A stretch of 64,000 nucleotides of DNA from Membranihabitans marinus. GTDB taxonomy: Bacteria; Bacteroidota; Bacteroidia; Chitinophagales; Saprospiraceae. The DNA is taken from assembly GCF_019802045.1 (NCBI RefSeq), contig NZ_JAHVHU010000015.1:62001-126000 (forward strand), in the 5' to 3' direction. The translations under genes and the position numbers were made by a program. Every line of letters starts with the position of its first letter. Positions within the stretch are counted from its first letter, which is position 1. Of the stretch, positions 53,689-62,870 are shown piece after piece. Below the pieces are notes generated by a model. The model was not told the origin of the DNA and ran no database searches. It saw nothing but the letters and a program-made list of their open reading frames with translations.

Positions 53689-55878
53689 ATGAGGAGTATT
53701 GTTATATTATTGGCATTTGCATTGTTGACTTCTTTGTCTGTCAATGCTCAAGACTTAATAAACGATGCCAAAAAGATAGAGGAACTCCCGGATATGCCCT
53801 TTTTACCTGACCCCCTGGTGTTCATGAACCAGACAGGGCAACAGGTAGATGTCGATAATGAACTGCTGTGGGAAGCGAAGAGGGATCGGATTAAATCCCA
53901 ATACCAATACTGGGTATCGGGGTCACTACCCCCTGCGCCGGATAAAATTTATCCGGAAGTATTATCAGAACGACGTGAAAATGGAGTGCTGATTCGCACC
54001 GTGATTATCCGGTTTGGTCCGGATAGAAAAGCGCAGATAACTGTTGAGTTAATGATTCCACCACTCGAAGGTAAACTCCCCGTTTTTATGACACAATGGA
54101 ATCATCGTGGTTGGGCTCAGGTGGCCGTTCGCAGAGGGTACATAGGGTGTGTGTATGCAGGTGCGGATGCCAAAGATGATACAAAAAATTATAGCGACAT
54201 TTTTTCTGAATATGATTTTGCGACCTTGATGAAACGTGCATGGGGGAGTCACAGAGTCGTTGATTATTTATATACGTTGCCGCAAGTGGATACCGATAAG
54301 ATCGCTCTAACCGGTCATTCCAGAAATGGAAAACAATCGTTGATGGCTGCTGCTTTTGATGATCGCATAGCTGCTGTCGTTAGTAGTAGCGGAGGAACTG
54401 GAGGAGAAAGCCTCTTCAGATTTACAGATGAACGTTTTGATACCGAGTCCGTAGAAGAGATTACCAGAAAATTTCCATACTGGTTCCATCCACGATTAAG
54501 GTTGTTCTCCGGTCGAGAACATAAGCTACCTGTTGATCAAAACTCTTTAATGGCTCTGATTGCACCGCGTGGACTAATGCTGAGCTCTGCAATTACTGAG
54601 CATCAAGGCAATCCATGGGCTATAGAGAAAGCATACAAATCAGTAAAAAAAGTTTACCAACTGCTCGACAAAGAGGAGAACATCGCGATCAATCTCCGTG
54701 GAGGACGCCATGCCACAGCAGCTCGTGATATCGAAGACTTTATCGATTTTTTTGATTATGTGTTCGGGAGGTCGCACATTGCCCCAAGCAATAAACTTTT
54801 TTATGATTATTCATTTGAGAAATGGAAGACCTTAAGCGGAGTATCGCTCAATGTGGATGATTTTCCAATCGTGTCAGATAAAGATAGCAAGCAAATAGAA
54901 AGCGCACTTGATCGCGAGAATAGACTAAAGATCCAGGAACAATTAAAAAAGTTACTGGGTGAGGAACCCGCCGGAGTTTTTAACACCTCTACCTTAAGCT
55001 GGGCTCATCGCAAGTCCGAAGATGATTACCTGGGAGATGTTATTGGTGAGCCGAAATGGGAAGGGATGAAAAAAATGCTCATCCGACCTTATAACTCCAT
55101 GGGTGATTATCTTTGGGCAAATTTGTACTTACCTAGTAATGTTGAAATAGAACACGAGAGCGTAAAAGGAAAGTATCCGCTGGTGGTATTTCTGCATGAG
55201 TATTCTTATCCCACGGGCTATCGTCGTAGGATTACCCCATTGCTTAAGAAATTTACTGCTCAGGGATTTGCAGTACTGGCCTTCGATATGATTGGGTTTG
55301 GAACTCGAATTGATGAAGCCGGACTGTTTTACAATCGTTACCCCAATTGGTCATTGATGGGAAAAATGGTGGCCGATACCCGCAATGTTATAAACGACGC
55401 CGTCGAAAGAATTGAGTTTGTTGATTCGAATCAGGTGTATTTGTGTGGTTATAGTTTGGGTGGAACCGTTGCATTGTTCACCGCAGCCTTGGATGCCCGG
55501 GTGAAAGGGGTTGCCGTGGCAAGTAGTTTTGGCTCATTTAGAAATACAGATCCGGCTATAGAAGGCAACAAGCATTATTCACATTTGCATGGTCTGATTC
55601 CAAAACTTGGGTTTTTTGAAAGCAATGAAGACCGGATACCCATTGACTTTGATGATGTATTAAAAAGTATTGCTCCCCGACCCCTATATATTGAATCACC
55701 CGCCCTGGACCGACATCATCCGAGAGCCCATGTTGAAAAAATGGTGAGACCGGTTTTAAAGTTGTATAAAGATCTGGGGTATGACCATAACATCGAATTC
55801 CGGCAATCTCAAACCTATGACCAGTTTACGGGAGCTATGATGGACGATATGATTCAATGGATGAAGGAGCTTAAGTGA
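53689..55878 (+). CDS. Two-domain alpha/beta-hydrolase: CE15-like esterase fused to a dienelactone-hydrolase-like domain
   Basis: A 729-residue secreted protein (LLAFALLTSLSVNAQ). The first domain (about 30-370) resembles CE15 glucuronoyl esterases: nucleophile Ser211 in GHSRNGKQS (CE15 usually GCSRxG), a glycine-rich loop SSSGGTGGES, and His341 in GRHATAARD. The second domain (about 430-729) is another alpha/beta-hydrolase with Ser589 in GYSLGGT and an Asp candidate in ALDRHH; the expected final His is not obvious (QTYDQFTGAMMDD). CE15 enzymes cut ester bonds of glucuronic acid. It lies 12 nt after SusD, so it removes esters from the glycan imported by this unit. Whether the second domain is active is unclear. 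Confidence 0.75.
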   Translation: MRSIVILLAFALLTSLSVNAQDLINDAKKIEELPDMPFLPDPLVFMNQTGQQVDVDNELLWEAKRDRIKSQYQYWVSGSLPPAPDKIYPEVLSERRENGVLIRTVIIRFGPDRKAQITVELMIPPLEGKLPVFMTQWNHRGWAQVAVRRGYIGCVYAGADAKDDTKNYSDIFSEYDFATLMKRAWGSHRVVDYLYTLPQVDTDKIALTGHSRNGKQSLMAAAFDDRIAAVVSSSGGTGGESLFRFTDERFDTESVEEITRKFPYWFHPRLRLFSGREHKLPVDQNSLMALIAPRGLMLSSAITEHQGNPWAIEKAYKSVKKVYQLLDKEENIAINLRGGRHATAARDIEDFIDFFDYVFGRSHIAPSNKLFYDYSFEKWKTLSGVSLNVDDFPIVSDKDSKQIESALDRENRLKIQEQLKKLLGEEPAGVFNTSTLSWAHRKSEDDYLGDVIGEPKWEGMKKMLIRPYNSMGDYLWANLYLPSNVEIEHESVKGKYPLVVFLHEYSYPTGYRRRITPLLKKFTAQGFAVLAFDMIGFGTRIDEAGLFYNRYPNWSLMGKMVADTRNVINDAVERIEFVDSNQVYLCGYSLGGTVALFTAALDARVKGVAVASSFGSFRNTDPAIEGNKHYSHLHGLIPKLGFFESNEDRIPIDFDDVLKSIAPRPLYIESPALDRHHPRAHVEKMVRPVLKLYKDLGYDHNIEFRQSQTYDQFTGAMMDDMIQWMKELK

Positions 55879-56128
55879 ATATATGTTTTGGAGTGATAAT
55901 GCGTAATTGTCGAGTGTTCCATACCCCCTAATTTTATTTTTCGGTTAACAAACCTTCTCTGCTACATCCATTGGTTTAAGTCACTATGTGGTGGGACGTG
56001 ATCTCTGTTGTTCAGACCGATTGATTTTTGATCACGGCTTTCGTTATAAAAATATAGCCCTTTTACCGACAAAAGCCCCATTCTGGAACCCAACTAAAAT
56101 CTCCATGTAAAGCAAATTATTAAAAAGT
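55879..56128. other. Intergenic DNA between esterase gene and next SusC
   Basis: No gene. From about 56080 it shows weak similarity to 48552-48602 (ATTCTGGAACCCA shared), the diverged upstream border of the 468-bp duplication. A CGGTTAACAAA word at about 55942 is a half match to the operator motif. Confidence 0.4.
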
Positions 56129-56172
56129 TTTGGAAGTTAAAATTTTTAATACTATCTTAGTGTACGTTACCG
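56129..56172 (+). promoter_or_regulatory. Promoter plus candidate operator for SusC 56246
   Basis: TTTG at 56129-56132, 20 nt, TATCTTAG at 56153-56160, then GTGTACGTTACCG (56160-56172). It differs at one base from the copy at 48603-48646. Confidence 0.6.
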
Positions 56173-56596
56173 AAAAGATCACTATGATTTAATGCCCCAT
56201 CTATCGCAAGGTCTTTGTCGGAGAATGCTCTTATTACTAAAATATATGGAAATGATAAAGCAAGTATTCCTTAATTTCATTTGGATCTCTCTTTTTTTAC
56301 TGGTTGCAGTACCGACAGGTTTTTCTGCAGATGTGTTGACGGTGAAAACAGGAGAGGATTTAAGTCAGAACAATTTTGTTGGCGCCGTATCCGGTAAGGT
56401 TACCGATGAGGAAGGTGAGCCCTTGATCGGGGTGAATGTTGTGGTACAGGATAGCAACAACGGTACATCGACTGATTTTGACGGGAATTATATGCTGGAG
56501 AATGTGGATGACGACGCTGTTTTGGTGTTTTCCTACGTCGGATACCAGACACAGGAAGTAGAAGTAGATGGTCGGTCTGTGATTGATGTCAAGATG
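56129..56596 (+). repeat. 468-bp near-identical segment, copy 2 (with 48603-49070)
   Basis: Same length as copy 1, 8 substitutions, no indels. After it the two SusC genes drop to ordinary paralogue similarity. Confidence 0.9.
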
Positions 56597-59335
56597 TCGT
56601 CCGATGCGCAGATGTTGGATGAGCTCGTGGTCATTGGTTACGGAACGGTGAAAAAAAGTGACCTGACGGGTGCGGTAGACCGAATCGAAATGGATGATAA
56701 AGAAAATCAAGCCAATGTAAATTTGCTTCAGTCGCTTTCAGGCGCCTCTGCCGGAATCAATATAGAAGGGCGCGGTGGCGCAGGAGGTCAACCTTCCTTT
56801 TCGATACGGGGTCAAACATCGCTCTCGGCCAGCAACAGTCCGCTGATCGTACTCGATGGTATCATATACAACGGGTCTGTGCGAGATATTAACATCAATG
56901 ATGTGGAATCGATCGATATACTAAAAGATGCGAGTGCGGCAGCGGTATATGGTTCGCGGTCAGCAAATGGGGTGATGATTATAACGACGAAGAAAGGACG
57001 GACCGAAAAACCGGTTATTTCCTTTAATTCCTACTATGGTTTTCAGGATATGACCAATAACCCGATGCGGGTAATGAATGGGGATGAATTTGCAGTACGT
57101 CTGGTTGATTACAGTCACCAAAACCTGCTGTATCAATGGTATGGTACGAATCCGGACGGTCCCGAAGGCCGACCGGTACGGCCGGATGTGACAGATCGGA
57201 ATCTGGTATCAACCTACCTTCTGACTCAAGAAGAAAAAGACAATTACCTGGCCGGAAACTATGTGGACTGGGTAGATGAAGTGCTTCAGGTAGCTCCGAT
57301 GCAAAACTATAATTTGAGCTTATCCGGATCGAGTGGGGACAAGCTGAATTATTTTATTTCGGGCTCGTATACGGATGTCGAAGGTATTCAACTCAATGAC
57401 CAGTACAAGCGACTTACGCTGCGTAGTAACGTCGAAAGTAATGTGAATGATTGGCTTACTCTGGGTATTAATCTGGGGTATACTTTTTCAGACTTTTCTG
57501 GGATTCCAGCCAGTTTGGCCAGTGCGCGGGTCGCGAGTCCGTTGGCTAATAATTACATAGGTCAATCATCCTATGATATTTATCTGGGCGGTGAGTTGTT
57601 CCAGCCATACCCGCTCGTCGATACATATATCGATAATTCCGACCTCCGAAATCAACTGAATATGACTGGTCGGATAAAAATAGACATTCCCTGGATCGAA
57701 GGGCTATCCAATGAATTTAATTACTCCAACCGATTTGCCAATAGTGATGTCAATACCCTGCATGGGTACAACACCCGATCTGGTGTGTCCAATAAGGGAC
57801 TGGCGATCAAAAACCCTACGAAAAGCCGGGATTGGATCCTAAATAACATAGTTACTTACCTTCGGTCCTTTGGTGATCATCAGGTAAATTCCACCCTGCT
57901 GTTTAGCCGGGAAGGTCGCTCTGGAGATGCGACATTGGCCCGTGCCGAAGGATTTGATAATATTGCTCTGGGGTACAACAACATGGGGCTGGCCGAAATC
58001 TCCAGTATAAATACCTCAGCCTGGGAAGAAAGTAGTCTGGCCTTTATGGCCCGGGTCAACTACAGCTATAAATCCAGATATATGATTACAGGAACCTTTC
58101 GCCGGGACGGATTTTCCGGATTTAGTGAAGGCAATAAATGGGCGACCTTCCCCTCATTGTCATTGGCATGGGTGTTCTCCGAAGAATCAGGCTTGAAAGA
58201 TCTGGGCGACTATTATGGAAAACTAAGATTGTCGTATGGACAAAATGGTAATCAGGGGGTAGGTCGATACTCAAGCTTGTCAAGAATGGCCACGAGCTAT
58301 TATGTCTACAATAAATCCACAGCCATCGGTTTGTATCCCTCTACATTGGGAAATGCCGGATTGACCTGGGAAACGACGGAATCATATAATCTGGGGATTG
58401 ATTTTGGTTTTTACGGAAATCGGTTGACAGGATCCGTGGATGTATATACGGCAGACACCCGCGATGTACTGGTTCGGCGTCAGTTGCCGCGTGCTGCTGG
58501 ATACAGCAGTGTATGGGCCAACATTGGTGGACTGAAAAACAACGGGATAGATTTGAAACTCAATTCAATCAATTTTGATCAGTCCAAGTTCAAATGGGAA
58601 AGCCAATTTGTTTTCTCATTGAACCGGAACGAAATTACTCGTTTGTACGGTACGGAGGATGATGCAGACATCGGGAACCAATGGTTCGTGGGAGAACCGA
58701 TCAGTGCCTTGTATGATTACAAAATGACGGGAGGGGTGTGGACCGAAGAGGAGTTTTTTGCAGGTGAAATTCCCTTAGAAGGCTGGCTTCCAGGTCAGTT
58801 CCGCTATGAGGACATCAATGGCGATGGTGCGATCTCTCCACAGCAAGACCGGGCGATCATCGGTTATGCGGCTCCCAGCTATCGATTTAGTATTAATAAT
58901 ACCTTTTCATACGGACCACTTTCGTTGAATGTAAACATAAACTCTATTCAAGGTGGAGACAATTATTACCTGGCAAACAATGCAAAGTATATTAATCCAC
59001 TGTTTTACTTTCCGAACCGACACAATAATTCAGCCATTAACCAATACTGGAGACCCGATGCGCCGACCACGAATACGACCGGAATTTATAATAACCCGCC
59101 CCAGGAAAGTGGGATATACCAGAGTCGTAGTTTTGTTCGGTTGCAAGACGTGACATTGGCTTATGCGTTTGAAGATCAAGTGCTCCAAGCCCTTGGAATG
59201 AATAATCTTCAGATTTATGTGTCCAGTAAAAATCCTTATGTATGGACTAAATGGCAGGGATGGGATCCTGAAACGGGAACCAGTGATACCCCAATGATGC
59301 GAAACGTAATTGCGGGTATTCGCTTGAGTTTTTGA
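56246..59335 (+). CDS. SusC-type TonB-dependent receptor
   Basis: A 1,029-residue SusC with the same first ~117 residues as SusC 48720, followed by its own plug and barrel (ends MRNVIAGIRLSF). The linker LDELVVIGYGTVKKSDLTGA and the calcium-loop-like DINGDGAISPQQDR near residue 855 are present. ATG 56246 corresponds to ATG 48720 in the sister gene. The barrel shares the general SusC pattern (QFVFSLNRNEITRLYG against SFVFSLNRNKIIALFG) but many insertions differ, so the ligand should differ. The SusD partner begins 47 nt after the stop. Confidence 0.95.
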   Translation: MEMIKQVFLNFIWISLFLLVAVPTGFSADVLTVKTGEDLSQNNFVGAVSGKVTDEEGEPLIGVNVVVQDSNNGTSTDFDGNYMLENVDDDAVLVFSYVGYQTQEVEVDGRSVIDVKMSSDAQMLDELVVIGYGTVKKSDLTGAVDRIEMDDKENQANVNLLQSLSGASAGINIEGRGGAGGQPSFSIRGQTSLSASNSPLIVLDGIIYNGSVRDININDVESIDILKDASAAAVYGSRSANGVMIITTKKGRTEKPVISFNSYYGFQDMTNNPMRVMNGDEFAVRLVDYSHQNLLYQWYGTNPDGPEGRPVRPDVTDRNLVSTYLLTQEEKDNYLAGNYVDWVDEVLQVAPMQNYNLSLSGSSGDKLNYFISGSYTDVEGIQLNDQYKRLTLRSNVESNVNDWLTLGINLGYTFSDFSGIPASLASARVASPLANNYIGQSSYDIYLGGELFQPYPLVDTYIDNSDLRNQLNMTGRIKIDIPWIEGLSNEFNYSNRFANSDVNTLHGYNTRSGVSNKGLAIKNPTKSRDWILNNIVTYLRSFGDHQVNSTLLFSREGRSGDATLARAEGFDNIALGYNNMGLAEISSINTSAWEESSLAFMARVNYSYKSRYMITGTFRRDGFSGFSEGNKWATFPSLSLAWVFSEESGLKDLGDYYGKLRLSYGQNGNQGVGRYSSLSRMATSYYVYNKSTAIGLYPSTLGNAGLTWETTESYNLGIDFGFYGNRLTGSVDVYTADTRDVLVRRQLPRAAGYSSVWANIGGLKNNGIDLKLNSINFDQSKFKWESQFVFSLNRNEITRLYGTEDDADIGNQWFVGEPISALYDYKMTGGVWTEEEFFAGEIPLEGWLPGQFRYEDINGDGAISPQQDRAIIGYAAPSYRFSINNTFSYGPLSLNVNINSIQGGDNYYLANNAKYINPLFYFPNRHNNSAINQYWRPDAPTTNTTGIYNNPPQESGIYQSRSFVRLQDVTLAYAFEDQVLQALGMNNLQIYVSSKNPYVWTKWQGWDPETGTSDTPMMRNVIAGIRLSF

Positions 59336-59382
59336 TCGCACGCTTTGTAATTGTAAATGCTAACTGATAAATAACAACAACC

Positions 59383-61098
59383 ATGATACATCAATTCTTT
59401 TCAACGCTACGAAATATATCGCTGACCATCAGTGTCTTGCTTTTGTTTTTGACGTCTTGCAATGAAGATATCCTGGAAGAAAAACCATTGGATTTCTTTT
59501 CTCCTGAAAATGCATTTCTCACTGAAGAAGGGGTTGTTCAGGGCATTACTGCCATCCATGAGCGGGTTCGGGATGCGTACTATTCCTTCACAAAATTCGG
59601 GACCATGAATTGGCGGGCGCATGGGAGCGATCTGGGGTATGTCGGGGAATCACCTTTACGGACACCAAACTATATCAACAGCTATAAGGATATATCTCCC
59701 ACCAGAAGATATGTGGTCGATACCTGGAACACCGGATATCAGATTATACAAATGGCGAATGTATTGATTGATAAAATTCAAGACCTGGATGCGGCCGTTT
59801 TTGAGAATGGAGAGGATGGTAAAAACCTGTACCTTGGAGAAGCTCGTTTTTTCCGGGCCTGGCAGTATCGCTATCTGGTTTCTACCTATGGTGATATCCC
59901 ACTGCTTACAGAGCCCGTAGAGTCCGCTAAAGCAGACTTTGTGCGGGATCCGGTTAGTGCGGTGCATGCTCAGATGGAGCAGGATTTTGAATTTGCCGCA
60001 GAGCATCTGCCAAATCCAGGCGAAGAAGCGGCACCCGGACGGATTACAAAAGGTCCAGCTATGCACTATCTGGGGGAGGTTTATTTGGAGCAAGGGAAGG
60101 CTCAGGAAGCCGTTGCTGTTCTGACAAAAGTGGTTGATAATTTTGATTATGCTTTAATGACGGATCGATTTGGGAACCTCCTCGGCAATGATGTGTTTGG
60201 TTCAGGTGATGCCTTCTTTGATTTATTTGGATTTGAGAATCACAACCTCCCAGAAAACACAGAAGACATGTGGGTGATCCAGGTAGAACCCCTGATTCAG
60301 GGCGGGGGTCAAATCAGTAGTGCGTATATCTTCGGTCCGCGGTATTTTGACCTGGGATTGACCCCGGATGGATACGAGTCCATCCTTGGGGTGAAATTCG
60401 ACGGACGGTATACCGGTTATTCAGATACACTGAGCCGGGGTACTGCAAATGTTCGCGGAACCAGTCTGGTCTATTATACCATCTGGCAGGGTGACTGGGA
60501 TACCGATATTCGCAATGCGGAGCATAATATAAAACGAAATTATTATTACGATAATCCCGAGTCTGCGTACGACGGCCAAAAGATCGATTTAAGTGCTTAT
60601 AATCCACCGCGTCCCAATCTTCTTCAGGATACGACGAAAATACTCTACCCGATGCATACGAAGTTTTTGGATCCGTTGAATTATTTTTTACAGCCCAACC
60701 GGGCCGGTGGGGGAATCACTCACAAAGACTGGTATGCACTGAGATTTGCAGAGACGTTGTTGCTCAGAGCGGAGGCCTTTCTTGGCGTGGGAGATCCAGA
60801 GTCCGCCGCTGCTGATGTGAATCGGGTACGAAACCGGGCTGAGGCGACGCCGGTATCTGTTGCTGATATTGACATTGATTACATACTGGACGAAAGAGCC
60901 AGGGAGTTGTACGGCGAGGAATGGCGGTTGGTCACCTTACGAAGAGTTGGTAAGTTGCTGGAACGAACACTAAAATACAACGATAACCCTGCTAATCCAG
61001 GGGCTGGTATGGAACCGCACAATGTACTGTGGCCAATCCCTCAGGAACAGATTGATTTGAATGTGGATGCTGAGTTCGCACAGAACCCAGGATATTGA
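59383..61098 (+). CDS. SusD/RagB-family glycan-binding lipoprotein
   Basis: A 571-residue lipoprotein (LLLFLTSC, Cys26). Typical elements are DILEEKPLDFFSPENAFLTE, LGEARFFRAWQYRYLVSTYG, RFAETLLLRAEAFLGVGD, DERARELYGEEWRLVTLRR and the classic C-terminus PIPQEQIDLN to FAQNPGY. It pairs with SusC 56246. A 310-nt gap follows before the next gene, so it probably ends the SusCD transcript. Confidence 0.95.
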   Translation: MIHQFFSTLRNISLTISVLLLFLTSCNEDILEEKPLDFFSPENAFLTEEGVVQGITAIHERVRDAYYSFTKFGTMNWRAHGSDLGYVGESPLRTPNYINSYKDISPTRRYVVDTWNTGYQIIQMANVLIDKIQDLDAAVFENGEDGKNLYLGEARFFRAWQYRYLVSTYGDIPLLTEPVESAKADFVRDPVSAVHAQMEQDFEFAAEHLPNPGEEAAPGRITKGPAMHYLGEVYLEQGKAQEAVAVLTKVVDNFDYALMTDRFGNLLGNDVFGSGDAFFDLFGFENHNLPENTEDMWVIQVEPLIQGGGQISSAYIFGPRYFDLGLTPDGYESILGVKFDGRYTGYSDTLSRGTANVRGTSLVYYTIWQGDWDTDIRNAEHNIKRNYYYDNPESAYDGQKIDLSAYNPPRPNLLQDTTKILYPMHTKFLDPLNYFLQPNRAGGGITHKDWYALRFAETLLLRAEAFLGVGDPESAAADVNRVRNRAEATPVSVADIDIDYILDERARELYGEEWRLVTLRRVGKLLERTLKYNDNPANPGAGMEPHNVLWPIPQEQIDLNVDAEFAQNPGY

Positions 61099-61408
61099 TT
61101 AATTGTAGTTTGTGAATGATTAATTTTTAACTTAGCACATCGGACGATTGATGAATCCGGAGTAAGCGTAATGCGAGAGCCTTCTTTTTTGCTGTAACTC
61201 AGGTCAGTGGCAAAGAGGTGTACGGCGAACTTAAGCTATTGCTTCGATTTATAAATTGAGTATGCTGTTGAAGAGCGGTGAGAAAAGAATCCGTCCATAG
61301 TGTATAGTATTGATGAGTTCGTGCACTAGGAACTGTGTATCGATCTCGTAATTTGCTTATCTCTATGATGCGCAATCAAATCTTTTTCTATTTGAAAATT
61401 AATTAAGC
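61099..61408. other. Intergenic DNA with reverse copy of the 31-bp element
   Basis: No reading frame on either strand. It holds the 31-bp element at 61298-61328 and otherwise mixed-composition DNA. No promoter could be assigned with confidence for the ceramidase-fold gene. Confidence 0.4.
61298..61328 (-). repeat. 31-bp intergenic element, copy C
   Basis: Reverse complement of the 33107 copy: on the plus strand it begins TAGTGTATAGT and ends ATGAGTTCGTGCACTA. The 16-bp and 9-bp ends match copy A exactly, with six variable bases between. Confidence 0.6.
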
Positions 61409-62818
61409 ATGATAAAATTTCAGTTCAGGAATGCACGTAGGGTACATGGGGTACCATTGATTTTAAGTGTAGTATTATTATGGTTCGTTTCATCTGAAGC
61501 AATTGCCCAATCCAACGAGGACGCTCTCCGTATTTCTACTTTTGATATCGATGTCACCCCACCGGTAGATCGGGATTATCTGACCTACGACCCGCAGGTC
61601 GGCACCTGGGATATGGGATTACGGGCAAAAGGGGTGGTCATACAGGGATCTGGAAAGCCTGTTGTACTTTGTGCTATCGACTGGATTGCTATAGGAAATG
61701 AAGGCATGGACGCCTTCAAAGGAACCTTGTCAAAGGCGGCAGGCACTACACCAGAGCGGGTCAGTGTCAATGTGCTGCATCAGCACGATGCACCTCGGTG
61801 TGATTTTGGTGCTGAACAACGAATACTGGCTGCGGGGGCTGACCCGGCCTCCTATCAACCTGTCAATTTTGATGGAACCTTTGCCCGAAAAGTCTTGCAG
61901 GAACTCCGTTCCGCAGTATCCACTTCATTGGACCAAAGCAAGCCCATTAACAAAATAGGTTTCGGAGAAGCGGAAGTGTATAAGGTGGCTTCAAACCGGA
62001 ATATTTACGATGAAAAGGGGATGGTCCGGGCTACGCGCTATACGGCTACGGCTGATCCTGAATTGAGAGCCGAGCCCGAAGGCCTAATCGACCCCATGGT
62101 GTCGGTGGTTAGCTTTTGGAATGAGGAGGAACCGGTGGCCGTTCTGAGTTTTTATGCCACCCATCCGCAGAGCTATTACCGCACAGGTATCCCCAATCCT
62201 GATTTTCCGGGAATAGCGCGGTTTATGCGTCAACTGGCAGTGCCTCAGGCATTGCACATTCATTTTGACGGAGCGGGAGGAAATATTGGAGCCGGTAAGT
62301 ACAATGATGGATCACCGGAGAACCGGGGAATCCTGGCCGGCCGTCTGGCCGATGGCATGAAACGGGCTTGGGAAGCTACTGAAATACAGGATATTAATTC
62401 TATGAACTGGGAAGTAGAAAAAGTCTCTCTTCCGCCCCGTAAAAACCTTTATGACATTCGGTCTGCACTGGTGAACGGAGATACGTCCTATCACAAGGAC
62501 AATGGATTGGCACGGAAAATGGCTTTTCTGGATCGGATGGAACGTGGAGCGAAGATCGATATCGGTATGTTGGCTGTAAATGACGTCCGTATTCTGTATA
62601 TGCCGGGAGAACTGTTTGTGGAATACCAACTGGCGGCGAAAGCGGAGCGACCCGACCTAAAGGTGGCTATGGCCGCCTATGGCGATCTGGGACCCGGATA
62701 TATTGGTACTGAAGTTTCATACGAAAAAGGCGGCTATGAGGTTAGTGAGCGGGCCTCTAATGTGGACCCCAGTGTGGAAGGGGTGTTGATGGGAGCGGTT
62801 AGAAAATTGCTGAAGTAA
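61409..62818 (+). CDS. Neutral ceramidase-fold secreted protein (2)
   Basis: A 469-residue secreted protein (signal LILSVVLLWFVSSEAIAQ) distantly related to the protein at 45731. The opening ISTFDIDVTPPVDRDYLTYD and VLHQHDAPRCD (His124, His126) correspond to the ceramidase zinc site; THPQSYY supplies a later histidine. The nucleophile region reads FDGAGGNIGAGKYND, without the GDVSPN serine. It is probably a metal hydrolase of another substrate. It lies after a SusCD pair, 52 nt before the Kelch-like gene, and may process the glycan or its acyl groups. Confidence 0.65.
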   Translation: MIKFQFRNARRVHGVPLILSVVLLWFVSSEAIAQSNEDALRISTFDIDVTPPVDRDYLTYDPQVGTWDMGLRAKGVVIQGSGKPVVLCAIDWIAIGNEGMDAFKGTLSKAAGTTPERVSVNVLHQHDAPRCDFGAEQRILAAGADPASYQPVNFDGTFARKVLQELRSAVSTSLDQSKPINKIGFGEAEVYKVASNRNIYDEKGMVRATRYTATADPELRAEPEGLIDPMVSVVSFWNEEEPVAVLSFYATHPQSYYRTGIPNPDFPGIARFMRQLAVPQALHIHFDGAGGNIGAGKYNDGSPENRGILAGRLADGMKRAWEATEIQDINSMNWEVEKVSLPPRKNLYDIRSALVNGDTSYHKDNGLARKMAFLDRMERGAKIDIGMLAVNDVRILYMPGELFVEYQLAAKAERPDLKVAMAAYGDLGPGYIGTEVSYEKGGYEVSERASNVDPSVEGVLMGAVRKLLK

Positions 62819-62870
62819 CCTGAGTCAATTGATTTTTCCGGTACCTTAAACAGCTTGTTGGTATTAAATA

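Noticed and set aside
61099-61408. Possible insertion-sequence or group II intron remnant
   Set aside because: No transposase-like or reverse-transcriptase-like frame and no terminal repeats beyond the 31-bp element.
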